Assembly: GCF_014193675.1 (NCBI RefSeq)
Contig: NZ_BLXZ01000007.1
Span: 186,001-250,000 of the forward strand
DNA length: 64,000 nucleotides
Direction of reading: 5' to 3'
Origin: Geomonas limicola
GTDB lineage: Bacteria > Desulfobacterota > Desulfuromonadia > Geobacterales > Geobacteraceae
The notes beneath the pieces are model-generated. The model made no database searches and was not told the DNA's origin. It saw only the letters and a list, made by a program, of their open reading frames with translations. Positions 43,511 to 52,627 of this stretch are shown piece by piece; positions within the stretch are counted from its first letter, which is position 1, and each line of letters opens with the position of its first letter. A program made the translations under genes and the position numbers.

Positions 43511-43541
43511 AGCATAGGTATCCTTGACGTACATGTCAAGG
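43511..43541 (-). promoter_or_regulatory. Promoter and palindromic operator of the beta-oxidation operon
   Basis: On the reverse strand TTGACA (43539-43534) and TATGCT (43516-43511) are 17 bp apart. The -35 box is embedded in a perfect 7+7 dyad, CCTTGAC-N6-GTCAAGG (43522-43541). A bound dimer there would block RNA polymerase, suggesting a TetR, GntR or LiuR-type acyl-CoA repressor. Confidence 0.75.
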
Positions 43542-43666
43542 TCAATATCTAATGAACAGCCCGCCCAGGTCAGGTGGCCGGCAGGAGAAGAGTTCCCATG
43601 GGTTTTATCGGCGAAAAGGAGCGACACCTTGACAGCGGGCGGTCCTTCCCTCCACGGTCCGCGTCA

Positions 43667-45013
43667 TCAGGGACGGGCGGTCCCCCGCTCAGCGGCCTTG
43701 AGGAGTTCCGCCTCGGCGCGCTCAGTCCAGGGGGGTATCTCGGCCTCGCGGCGCAGGCGTGCTTCGCGGATCAGCCTCAGGTTTCGGGCGGTGGTCTTCG
43801 GCTCCCAGGCGGCGCGCACCCAGGCCAGGGTCCGTCCCAGGGCGTCGATCCCCTTGGCCTCGTCCAGTCCGAGCACGGCCAGCTCCAGAAGGGTCGAGTA
43901 GTCCCAGTAGTCGGCGGCACCCGAGCGGATGCGCTGTTCGACCGCGTAGAAAACCACGGGGAGGATCTCGCGGCGCCGGGCATCGGGCGGTTCCTTCAAC
44001 TCCATGAGGGTGACCGCATTCACCCCGGGATAGGCGTCGCGCCAGTCCGCCTCGAACCCCTTCAGGTAGGCGTCGATGGCACGATCCAGGAGATCCTTGG
44101 CGGCCTTTTTCTCGCCGCCGTTAAGCGCCTTCTCCCAGCGGTTCTTAAGGACCCGCCCAAGAAGGCCGTAGGTCTCACTGCAGGCCCCGCGCCGGTAGAT
44201 GAGGTCGCGCAGGACGTGTTCCGCTTCCTCCCCGCGACCGGCACGGCTCAGGGCGAGCCCCAGCTGCTCCTGCACCAGCACCGTCGCAGCCAGGTCCGGC
44301 GGCATGCGCTTGGAGAGGTCGATCATCTCGTTCCACCAGTTGACCGCCCGGTACGAGAGGAAAAGATCGATTACCACGCCGGATTCGCAAAGAGCCAGAT
44401 CGCCCAGCTGGCGCTCCACCTCGCGCACCGCCTCCCCTCCCTGGCAGCGGGCCTGGGCCAGACGTTGCCTGAGGTCAGCACTGTGCTGCAGGTTGTCCCG
44501 CAAGTCGAGAGGCGGCGTCCCGGCAAACACCGGGTGGTCCGGAACGGCCTGGTAGAGCGGGCTGTCGGGCGGCCCCTGGCGCGAGGCCACCAGCCGCTCG
44601 GTCAAAAGGGCCCGGTAGCGCGCCTCGTGCTCGGGGAGCCCCTGGGCGGAAACCCGGTAGCGCACCCCTTGCAGCCGGTCCGGGTCGAAGGGGATCTGGG
44701 CGCTCTTCGCCGCCAGGATCAGTACCGTGGAGTTGGGACGTACGGCGTGGCGTACCCCCACCTGGTAGTAGACCGAGGCGTTGGCCGTGGTGAGGTCGGC
44801 GACCAGGTAGTCGCAGTGCATGATCCTCTGGTAGCTGTGTCCCTGCAACACGCCTCCCGAGCGGGCATCTTCGGCACGCACCGGCTCCAGACCGGCGGCA
44901 CGCACCGCCGGAAGGACCAGACGCTCGTACACCGCGTCGAAGTCGACGGAACGCCCGGTAGCATCCTTTCTCCTGCCAAACGGCATCACTATCAGGCACA
45001 AGGGCTGATCCAT
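43667..45013 (-). CDS. TRAFs-binding-domain (DUF4071/ASK1-like) protein with NDT/TIR-like N-terminus
   Basis: A 448-residue protein. The N-terminal ~120 residues (CLIVMPFGRRKD, FDAVYERLVLPAVRAAGLEPVRAED, CDYLVADLTTANASVYYQVGVRHA) match the Rossmann-like nucleoside-deoxyribosyltransferase/TIR-like fold found in bacterial conflict proteins. The rest is a helical TPR-like region (WWNEMIDLSKRMP, EEAEHVLRDLIYRRG, DLLDRAIDAYLKGFEADWRDAYPGVNA) typical of the ASK1 central regulatory domain. No kinase is attached. It follows gltB by 39 bp on the same strand and may be co-transcribed. A signalling or immunity role is inference. Confidence 0.78.
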   Translation of the reverse strand: MDQPLCLIVMPFGRRKDATGRSVDFDAVYERLVLPAVRAAGLEPVRAEDARSGGVLQGHSYQRIMHCDYLVADLTTANASVYYQVGVRHAVRPNSTVLILAAKSAQIPFDPDRLQGVRYRVSAQGLPEHEARYRALLTERLVASRQGPPDSPLYQAVPDHPVFAGTPPLDLRDNLQHSADLRQRLAQARCQGGEAVREVERQLGDLALCESGVVIDLFLSYRAVNWWNEMIDLSKRMPPDLAATVLVQEQLGLALSRAGRGEEAEHVLRDLIYRRGACSETYGLLGRVLKNRWEKALNGGEKKAAKDLLDRAIDAYLKGFEADWRDAYPGVNAVTLMELKEPPDARRREILPVVFYAVEQRIRSGAADYWDYSTLLELAVLGLDEAKGIDALGRTLAWVRAAWEPKTTARNLRLIREARLRREAEIPPWTERAEAELLKAAERGTARP

Positions 45014-45052
45014 GGAACCCCCTGGTGGTGCTTCTCGGCCGGCAACACGGCG

Positions 45053-48000
45053 CTACTCGGTGCTGCTGGGCATCATGGCGAACTTCTCGGGTAGGATCTT
45101 CACGAACCGGCTGCGCAGGCGCGCCACCACCTGGGCCAGCCAATCGGCCTCTTCTTCCTGGTGCGAGTGGAAAAGCTCCCGCTCGTAGCGCCCGAGGAGT
45201 TCCTCTGCCTGGTCCAGGTCTTCCTCGTCGAGGTCGCGAATCTCCACACCGGCTCCGCGGGCCAGGCGTCGCCTGAGCGCATCGCGGTCGAACCCCATCT
45301 CCTGGTCGAGGTGACAGTAGACCACGCCGCCGGTCATGCCGGAGCAGAGCCAGGGACCGGGGTCCCCTAAGACCACCACCCGCCCCGCGGTCATGTACTC
45401 GCAGGCGAACCCCTTCAGGTTGGCGCGCCCCGCCAGGTTCCCCAGGCTGTCGTCGACACGGGTGCGGATCCTTCCGCCGAAGATCACGTCGGCGCCCGAG
45501 AGCCTCACGCAGGCCCGGCTGTCGGCGTCCCCCTGGACGATGAAGGTCCCGCCGGTGGCGCCGTAGGCAAGCCCCTTCCCAACCGAGCCGCCCACCCGGT
45601 TTCCAAAGCGGTTCTCCCCTTTGAGGATCACGATAGTCCCGCCGCGTGCAGATTTTCCGACGCCGTCCTGGGCTCCCCCCTCGACCCGGATGTCGATATG
45701 CGGAACGGTGAAGGCAGCCAGGCCGTTTCCGGGGATGGAGTCGTGGTGGAACTGGAGCAGCGCCTGGCTTTCGGCGACAAAGCGCCCTTCCTGCCAACCG
45801 CGCACCATGGTACCGGCCAGGTGGGTCCCGATGGCGCGGTCCGAGCTGCTGGCGGAGTCGTCGTCGTAGCGCACCCGTTGTTCTCCCGCGGCAAAGGCGT
45901 CGCCCACCAGCCCGGAGATGAGCGAGGTCAGGTAGTTGAGCGGCTTCCGGATGATACGGACCTCGCTGTCGAACTGGTGCGGATCGCCGGGGACCACCGG
46001 CGCCAGGAGGTCCGAGAGGTCCATGCGGTCCAGACCGCGGGTCTGCTCTAACAAATCGGCACGGCCGACCAGATCCTGAGTGCGCCGGAAACCGAGCTTC
46101 GCGGAGAGGATCCTGATCTCGCGCGCCATGGCCCGGAAGAAGGTGGTCTGGTAGATGACGCCGTTTTCCAAAACCCGCGGTACGAAGCGTTTCAGGCCGC
46201 GCTGCTCGGCCTCCTCGGGGGACTCGATCTGGGTGGCGATCCCGACGTGGCAGGTCCCCAGGTGACAGCCGCGGCAGGTGGTACAGCCGATCACCACCAT
46301 GGCCAAGGTGCCGAAGCCGACCCGGTTGGCCCCCAGGAGCATGAGCTTCAGGACGTCGCGACCGGTGCGGGCCCCGCCGTCCGCCCAGAGTTCCACCCGG
46401 TGCCGCATCCCCGCCTCCACCAGGGCTCGGTGCGCCTCGCGCACGCCGACCTCGGCGGGAAGCCCCACGAACTTGACCGCATGCTTGCGCGCGGCCCCGG
46501 TGCCGCCGTCATAGCCGCTTATGGTGATGATATCGGCACCTGCCTTGACGATCCCCAGGGCGATGGTGGCAAGCCCGGCAACCGCAGGGACCTTTACCGA
46601 GATGCGGGCGGTGGGGTTCGCGGTGCGCAGTTCCTCGACGATTTGGGCCAGATCCTCGATCGAGTAGATATCGTGGTTATTCGAGGGGGAGATGAGTGAG
46701 ACGCCCGGGGTCGCGTTGCGGGCCGCCGCGATCTTGGCGGTTACCTTGAAGCCGGGGAGATGCCCACCCTCGCCGGGCTTGGCCCCCTGCCCTACCTTGA
46801 TTTCCAGGACATCTGCGGAGTTGAGGAACTCCATGCTGACGCCAAAGCGCCCCGAGGCGATCTGCTGGCCGCGGTTGGCCCGGTACTTCCCGAGCAGGTC
46901 GGCAATCTCGCCCCCCTCGCCGTTCATGCAGATGATGTTCAGGCGCCGCGCCGCCTCGGCGTAGATCCGGAAAGGGGTTTCCCCCTGCGAGCCGAAGCTC
47001 ATGGCCGAGAAGAGGATCGGGAGGTCGTGGTTTCCTACCCGGGTATCCACCTCGTCCGGGTCCACGCTCAACTCTTCCTGGTAGCGCAGGTCGACCAGGT
47101 GCCGGATGGCCAGCGGATGCTCCGCCTCGAGTTGCTGGATCAGGCGCGACAGGTCGGCGTAGCTCTCCTCCATCTTGGCGACCTGGCCAACCATCTTCCA
47201 GATGCGCGGGTAGAGGCGGAACTGCACCGGCACCGGTACCGGCTCGCGGCTGCGCGCCTGGGCGGTGCGGCTCAGGTTCTCCGCCTCCAGGCGTTCGAGG
47301 TTCAGACCGCCCTGGCGGGAACCGCAGAAATTCGGGGTCTCGAAGATCTCAGCGAGGTAGGAGCAGAGTCCCAACGACGCGAAGTACTTCCCGTAGCCGC
47401 CGATCTCGTGGGTTCCCATGGTGGAGATCACCTTTTCCAGCCCCCGTTTCAGGACACCCAGGAGGTTACGCTTGCCGTGTTCCTCGAAGGAACCCTGTTC
47501 CCAGATCAGGTAAGGACAGAGGGCGTCGGCCCCCATCCCCAGGGCGAAGATGAGGTCGTGCAGGTTGCGCAGCGCGCCGGAGCGCAAGACGATGGAGGCC
47601 TGGCGGCGCAGGCTGGCGCCACCGGCGGCACTGGTCTCCTTGAGCGCCTTGTGCAGCACCGCGACCACCAGGTACGGGTCCAGGAAGCTGTTGCCGCGTG
47701 CGAAGGCCTGGGCGTCGTCCAGCACCAGCAGGGTCACCCCGCGGCAGACCGCGACGGTTGCGTGCCCGGTGATCCGCTCCAGGGCCGACTGGAGGGTCTC
47801 GCCCCGGGCGATATGGCAGCCGATCTGGCGCGTCTTGCCCCGGCCGAACCCCTCCATGAGTGCTTCCAGCGTGCAGGTGCCGAAGGCGGCCGCAAGCTGC
47901 CCCTCACCCGAGGGGAGCCCCTGGCGTGCGCCACCGAGCACCAGCGGGAGCGCAAGCTCCACCGCCCGTTGCCGGGGGCCGCGCAGGGTGGGACGCGGGC

Positions 48001-49579
48001 CCAGGTAGACACGGGTGGAGAAGTGCTCATTCTCGCGCTCCTGGTCGATCGCCGGGTTGGTGACCACCGCCACCTGTTCCTTGAAGTAGTCCGAGAGGTT
48101 TTGCCGGGAAAGCGACAGCGCGGCAAGCGGGCCGTCGTAGCCTAGCGAGGTGACCGGATCCTGGCCGTTACGGGCCATCTCGGCCAGGTTGTGCAGGTCG
48201 GTGGACTTCCAGGCGAGCGCCGACAGCAGACTTTCCCGGACCAGTTGTGTCCCTTGAGAGCGCGGCACCACGTCGTTTTCGCTGCGGGAAATTTCCGGAC
48301 CGGTTACCAGGCTCTTCGCCTGTGCGACGAGGTTCGTGCGGCGCCGGAACCGGGACAAGATCTCCTGCCTGAGTTCCTGATGCTGGAAGACCTGCGGCGC
48401 CTCCCCTCCCCTCAGGCGCACCCCGATCTTCTCGCCGGGGGCGAGTGGCTTCGGGTCGTCCAGGATCTCCTCGTGGGGCACGACACCCAGTTCCGACGAG
48501 GCGAAAAATTCTTTCTCGGTCTCACCAACCCAGAGCGGCCTGAGCCCCATGGCGTCCACGCTGAAAACGCACTGGTCGCCATGCCGGGCGATAATGGCCG
48601 CGGGACCCTGGGCGCTCGCGCTCAAAAAGCGCCTAAACCACTGGTACATCCCGGCCAGTTCAGGCTCCATCCGGTCCATGGCGCTGAACACCGGCGGGAA
48701 CACGAGTTCCATCGCTTCGAAGAGCGTGAAACCGTACTGGCAGATGAGCCCCTCGAGGGTGCGATTGACATCCTGGGAGTCGGAACCTCCGAGCGGGAGC
48801 CCGATCCCCAGCATCCGGGCCTCCTCGCGCAACCTCGCAATGGTGTTGATCTCGCCGTTGTGACCCAAGAGGGCGAAGGGCTGGGCGCGCAAAACGGTGG
48901 GGAGCGTGTTGGTGGAGTAGCGGCTGTGACCGATGGTCACCGAGGACTGGAACTCCCGGCGCTTGAGTTCCGGGTAGTAGCGCGGCAGCAACTCCGGCGC
49001 CCCGTGCACCTTGTAGGCCGCCACCTCTGTAGAGAGCGAGGCCACGTGAACGGGGTAACGTGTCTCGAGGTCGAGCTGCAGTTCGAAAAGATCCCGCACA
49101 GCCTGCTGCGGCGTGGGAACCGTGAGGGCGACCTGCCAGACTACCGGCTCGGAGATCCGGGCCCGCGCCGCCAACACCTCGCTGCGCACCGGCGCCGGGC
49201 GGTCCACCAAGGGGGTGCAGCCCCGCTCCGCCAAGGTCTCCAGGATGCGGGCGGGCAGCCGGGGATCCTCGCTGAGCGCCTGGCGCGCGACCAGAAGGTG
49301 GCCGACCGCGAAGGAGGGGGCCTCCACCAGTTCCGGCGCCTTTCCGGCCCCGGCAAGCACCTCGCTCCACAAAAGGCGCGGGAGGTCGGTCAGGATGCCG
49401 CAGCCGTCCCCTTCGCCGTTGATCTCGCCGGCGCGGTGCCCCATTTTGACCAGGGCGTCGATGGTACGCTGCACGTTACCGTGGGAGGGACGGCCAGCCT
49501 TGTTGATGTGACAGATGATGGCGCAGGCATCGCGCTCGGCGGGGACGAGACCGGAGGGGTCGTGATCCACTTGATGCAT
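45053..49579 (-). CDS. gltB: Glutamate synthase, large subunit
   Basis: A 1508-residue enzyme transferring the glutamine amide to 2-oxoglutarate. An 18-residue propeptide precedes the nucleophile Cys19 (RDACAIICHINKAG). The GATase has GHSRYSTNTLPTVLRAQPFALLGHNGEIN. The FMN barrel has KVGQGAKPGEGGHLPG and ISPSNNHDIYSIEDLAQ. The 3Fe-4S ligands are in CTTCRGCHLGTCHVG, and the C-terminal GXGXG helix domain has NRVGGSVGKGLAYGATGG. The GltD-type small subunit is not adjacent. Promoter at 49625-49653. Confidence 0.95.
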   Translation of the reverse strand: MHQVDHDPSGLVPAERDACAIICHINKAGRPSHGNVQRTIDALVKMGHRAGEINGEGDGCGILTDLPRLLWSEVLAGAGKAPELVEAPSFAVGHLLVARQALSEDPRLPARILETLAERGCTPLVDRPAPVRSEVLAARARISEPVVWQVALTVPTPQQAVRDLFELQLDLETRYPVHVASLSTEVAAYKVHGAPELLPRYYPELKRREFQSSVTIGHSRYSTNTLPTVLRAQPFALLGHNGEINTIARLREEARMLGIGLPLGGSDSQDVNRTLEGLICQYGFTLFEAMELVFPPVFSAMDRMEPELAGMYQWFRRFLSASAQGPAAIIARHGDQCVFSVDAMGLRPLWVGETEKEFFASSELGVVPHEEILDDPKPLAPGEKIGVRLRGGEAPQVFQHQELRQEILSRFRRRTNLVAQAKSLVTGPEISRSENDVVPRSQGTQLVRESLLSALAWKSTDLHNLAEMARNGQDPVTSLGYDGPLAALSLSRQNLSDYFKEQVAVVTNPAIDQERENEHFSTRVYLGPRPTLRGPRQRAVELALPLVLGGARQGLPSGEGQLAAAFGTCTLEALMEGFGRGKTRQIGCHIARGETLQSALERITGHATVAVCRGVTLLVLDDAQAFARGNSFLDPYLVVAVLHKALKETSAAGGASLRRQASIVLRSGALRNLHDLIFALGMGADALCPYLIWEQGSFEEHGKRNLLGVLKRGLEKVISTMGTHEIGGYGKYFASLGLCSYLAEIFETPNFCGSRQGGLNLERLEAENLSRTAQARSREPVPVPVQFRLYPRIWKMVGQVAKMEESYADLSRLIQQLEAEHPLAIRHLVDLRYQEELSVDPDEVDTRVGNHDLPILFSAMSFGSQGETPFRIYAEAARRLNIICMNGEGGEIADLLGKYRANRGQQIASGRFGVSMEFLNSADVLEIKVGQGAKPGEGGHLPGFKVTAKIAAARNATPGVSLISPSNNHDIYSIEDLAQIVEELRTANPTARISVKVPAVAGLATIALGIVKAGADIITISGYDGGTGAARKHAVKFVGLPAEVGVREAHRALVEAGMRHRVELWADGGARTGRDVLKLMLLGANRVGFGTLAMVVIGCTTCRGCHLGTCHVGIATQIESPEEAEQRGLKRFVPRVLENGVIYQTTFFRAMAREIRILSAKLGFRRTQDLVGRADLLEQTRGLDRMDLSDLLAPVVPGDPHQFDSEVRIIRKPLNYLTSLISGLVGDAFAAGEQRVRYDDDSASSSDRAIGTHLAGTMVRGWQEGRFVAESQALLQFHHDSIPGNGLAAFTVPHIDIRVEGGAQDGVGKSARGGTIVILKGENRFGNRVGGSVGKGLAYGATGGTFIVQGDADSRACVRLSGADVIFGGRIRTRVDDSLGNLAGRANLKGFACEYMTAGRVVVLGDPGPWLCSGMTGGVVYCHLDQEMGFDRDALRRRLARGAGVEIRDLDEEDLDQAEELLGRYERELFHSHQEEEADWLAQVVARLRSRFVKILPEKFAMMPSSTE

Positions 49580-49624
49580 GAAGGCTCCAGGGGTTTTATG
49601 GCATAGCAGTGTGGCAACAGCGAA

Positions 49625-49653
49625 GTTATAACAGAGGATTCTGGGACAGGCAA
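49625..49653 (-). promoter_or_regulatory. Sigma70-type promoter of glutamate synthase
   Basis: On the reverse strand TTGCCT (49653-49648), 17 bp, TATAAC (49630-49625), leaving a short leader of about 40 nt before ATG 49579. Nothing else is evident in the 200-bp gap 49580-49779. Confidence 0.55.
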
Positions 49654-49779
49654 GGAAGGCCCCCGAGAAGACGGGGGAAAAGGGCGCGGCACCGGGCGTG
49701 CCGCGGCGTGTGCCGTGAGCTGAGGCGGGTGGTGAAGCGGCGCACCGGGGGTGGAAAATGCTTACCGCAGTGCGCGCAG

Positions 49780-52626
49780 CTAGAGGTTCGCCACCAACAC
49801 TTCGAACTCTTCGGGGGGGAGTGGCTTGCTGATCACGTCCCCCTGGACTTCATCACACCCCTTGGAACGGATCAGTTCCAGCTGTTCCTGGGACTCCACG
49901 CCTACCGCATTCACCTTCATTCCCAGGTTGTGCGACATGGAGATCACGGCATTGACCACGGCAAGGTCGTCGGACTGGGTGAGGATGTCACGAATGAAGC
50001 TGCGGTCGATCTTGACACGCTCGATGGGGAGCTGCCGGATACACTGCAGCGAAGAGGACCCGATCCCGAAGTCGTCGACGGTGAAGTGGACCCCGAGGTC
50101 GGTGAGCCTGCGCATGTGCCGCATGGAAGAGTCGAGGTCGTCCATGATGGCGTATTCGGTGAGGTCGAGCTCGAGTGAGCTCGGATCAAGTCCGGTTTCC
50201 TCCAGGAGGTCCCGGGTGCTCTCCACGAAATTGGGACGGTGGAACTGGCGGTTGGAGAGGTTGACGGCGATGGTGAACTGGTGGCCGTCATCCTGCCAGC
50301 GCTTCATCTGGGCGCAGGCACTGCGCAGGGCCCACTCGCCAAGCGGCAGGATGACCCCGGTCTCCTCGGCGACGCCGAGGAACTGGGAGGGGAGCAACAG
50401 CCCTTCTTCCGGATGCTGCCAGCGTAGCAGCGCCTCGGCACCGACCACCTTGCCGGTAGCGATGCGCACCAGCGGCTGAAACTCGAGCAGCAGCTGGTTT
50501 TCATGGATGGCCTGGCGCAACTGGCGGTCCAGTTTCTGGCGCTTTGCGGTGCGGGTGTTGATCTCGGCGTTGTAGAACTGGTAGGTGTTGCCGCTGCGCT
50601 GCTTGGCCACGTACATGGCGGAATCCGCCTTCTGTACCAGCTCGGTGCTGCTGTCGCCGTCGTTGGGGAACATGCTCACCCCGATGCTGGTCGAGGCGGC
50701 CACCTCCACGTTGTCCAGCAAAAAGGGGGTCTCGAAGACGCCGATGATCTTGCCGACCACGGTGCCGACGTCGTCGGTCTGGTGCAGGTCGGGCATCAGG
50801 ACGTTGAACTCGTCTCCGCCGATGCGCGCCACGGTATCTGATTCCCGAACGCAGCTCTTGAGCCGCTGCCCCACCGCCTGCAAAAGGAGGTCGCCCGCGG
50901 CGTGCCCCAGCGTGTCGTTGATCTGCTTGAAGTGGTCCAGGTCCAGGAACAATACGGCGAGGGACTTGCGGTTGCGCCGGGCCTGGGCTACCTCGAGGGC
51001 CAAAAAGTCCATGAAAAGCTTACGGTTGGGGAGGTCGGTGAGCGGGTCGTGCAGGGCAAGGTGCCGGTTGGTCTCCTCCCGTTCGGAGCGCCGGGTCACG
51101 TCCCGGGCGATCCCGGAAAGCCCGATGATGGTCCCGTTGCTGTCGCGCAGCGGGGAGAGGGTGATGGAAACCTGGATCTGGCGGGCGTCCCGGCGCTGGT
51201 AGGGAAGATCGAGGTGGCCGGCCTTCCCGTCTTTACGGCAAAGCTGGCACTGCTGGCTCAGGTAATCCTTACGCTCGTTGGGCGCCAGCGCGGTGAGGGG
51301 AAGCCCCTTGATCTCATCGGCTGAAATCCCGAAAATCCGTTCGGCACCGAGGTTCCAGAGTGTGATCACGCCGTCGCCGTCGGTTGCCATGATGGCGTCG
51401 TCCGAGGACTCCACGATGCTCGCCAGACGGGCCACCTCCTCCTCGATCCTCTTGCGTTCGCTGATGTCCTTGAAGAGGGTGAGGATGCAGCGCTTGCCGT
51501 TGATGTCCAGGTACTGAGCCGATACGATGCCGGAGAGCACCCTCCCCTGCCTGGTGCGCAGATGCACCTCCAGGTCGCGCAGTTCGCCGAGATCCTCGAG
51601 CGCCCGCAACACCCCGTGGTACTCCTTTTCCCGGGCCCAGATGCCGAGCTCTTCCTCGTTGCGCCCCAGCACCTCGTCCCGGCGGCACCCCAGGTCGTCC
51701 AGGAAGGCCTCGTTCACCTCCAGATAGGTGCCGTCCTCGGCGCCGGTGATGCACAACAGGTCGGGAGTAGCCTGGAATATCTTCTGGAAGCGCTGCTCGG
51801 AGGCGCGCAGGGCGGCCTGGGCCGTCTCCGAATCGGTTACGTCGTGGCAGGTACCGATGAGGGAGCGGGGCCGGCCGGCATCATCGCAGATAAGCTCGGA
51901 ATGTGCGTTGATCACCCGGATCGAACCGTCCGGCCGTACCAGCCGAAAATACTGGGAGACCTGTGGTTGGCGCAGCTCAAAGGCCCGGGCCAGGGCACGC
52001 TCCACGGTTGCCCGGTCCTCCTGGTGCACCATGGCCAGAAAGGAACGCCAGGAGGCTGGTGCCTGTCCCGGTTCCATGCCGCAGATCCGGTAGAATTCGT
52101 CGGACCAGGTCGCGGTGCCGGTGGCGGCATCCCATTCCCAACTCCCCAGGTGCGCGACCTTCTGGGCCACGCTCAGCTGCTGTTCCCGGCGGCGGATCCG
52201 CTCGTCCTGCTCGTCCACCAGGCGCTGCAGCAGCAACTTTTCCAGGATGGTATCGAGCACCCGGAACAGGTCGGCGTAGTTCACCGGCTTGAGCACGTAG
52301 TTGTGGATGCCGGTCTCGATCGCGCTCAAAAGGTACGAGGTATCGCTGTAGGCGGTTACCGCCACCGTCACAACCTCGGGTTCCAGCGCCTTGATCTCGC
52401 GCGCCATCTGGATGCCGCTCATGACCGGCATGTTGAGATCGGTCAGGACGATCTGGGGGCGAAACTCCCGGAAGATTTCCAGGCCGGCGATGCCGTTTTC
52501 GGCGACATGTATCCTGAGCCCCGGGTAGTTGAGCGACAGCATGCGGCTCAGCATGCCGCGGGCCTCGGGTTCGTCCTCCACGTACAGCAGCGAGATGTCG
52601 CTTATGGTGTAGGGAAATGGTGCCAT
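49780..52626 (-). CDS. Response regulator REC-PAS3-GGDEF-EAL (c-di-GMP signalling)
   Basis: A 948-residue protein from ATG 52626, 1 nt after the upstream kinase stop. REC (residues ~8-125) has phospho-Asp in IVLTDLNMPVMSG and the Lys in YVLKPVNYADL. Three PAS domains follow. GGDEF is intact (ARIGGDEFNVLM, ~602-606), so cyclase activity is plausible. EAL has AEALLRWQHP, NLSNRQF, DLTEYAI, DDFGIGSSSL and KIDRSFI. However, the AEGVE motif is NAVGVES with Val908 replacing the general-base Glu, and QGY is QGD. The phosphodiesterase is therefore probably inactive, or only binds c-di-GMP. Confidence 0.92.
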   Translation of the reverse strand: MAPFPYTISDISLLYVEDEPEARGMLSRMLSLNYPGLRIHVAENGIAGLEIFREFRPQIVLTDLNMPVMSGIQMAREIKALEPEVVTVAVTAYSDTSYLLSAIETGIHNYVLKPVNYADLFRVLDTILEKLLLQRLVDEQDERIRRREQQLSVAQKVAHLGSWEWDAATGTATWSDEFYRICGMEPGQAPASWRSFLAMVHQEDRATVERALARAFELRQPQVSQYFRLVRPDGSIRVINAHSELICDDAGRPRSLIGTCHDVTDSETAQAALRASEQRFQKIFQATPDLLCITGAEDGTYLEVNEAFLDDLGCRRDEVLGRNEEELGIWAREKEYHGVLRALEDLGELRDLEVHLRTRQGRVLSGIVSAQYLDINGKRCILTLFKDISERKRIEEEVARLASIVESSDDAIMATDGDGVITLWNLGAERIFGISADEIKGLPLTALAPNERKDYLSQQCQLCRKDGKAGHLDLPYQRRDARQIQVSITLSPLRDSNGTIIGLSGIARDVTRRSEREETNRHLALHDPLTDLPNRKLFMDFLALEVAQARRNRKSLAVLFLDLDHFKQINDTLGHAAGDLLLQAVGQRLKSCVRESDTVARIGGDEFNVLMPDLHQTDDVGTVVGKIIGVFETPFLLDNVEVAASTSIGVSMFPNDGDSSTELVQKADSAMYVAKQRSGNTYQFYNAEINTRTAKRQKLDRQLRQAIHENQLLLEFQPLVRIATGKVVGAEALLRWQHPEEGLLLPSQFLGVAEETGVILPLGEWALRSACAQMKRWQDDGHQFTIAVNLSNRQFHRPNFVESTRDLLEETGLDPSSLELDLTEYAIMDDLDSSMRHMRRLTDLGVHFTVDDFGIGSSSLQCIRQLPIERVKIDRSFIRDILTQSDDLAVVNAVISMSHNLGMKVNAVGVESQEQLELIRSKGCDEVQGDVISKPLPPEEFEVLVANL

Positions 52627-52627
52627 A

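Noticed and set aside
39579..43517. Two very long forward frames antisense to the HADH/ECH and ligase genes
   Set aside because: Both mirror codon bias of the reverse genes and contain no recognisable domain.
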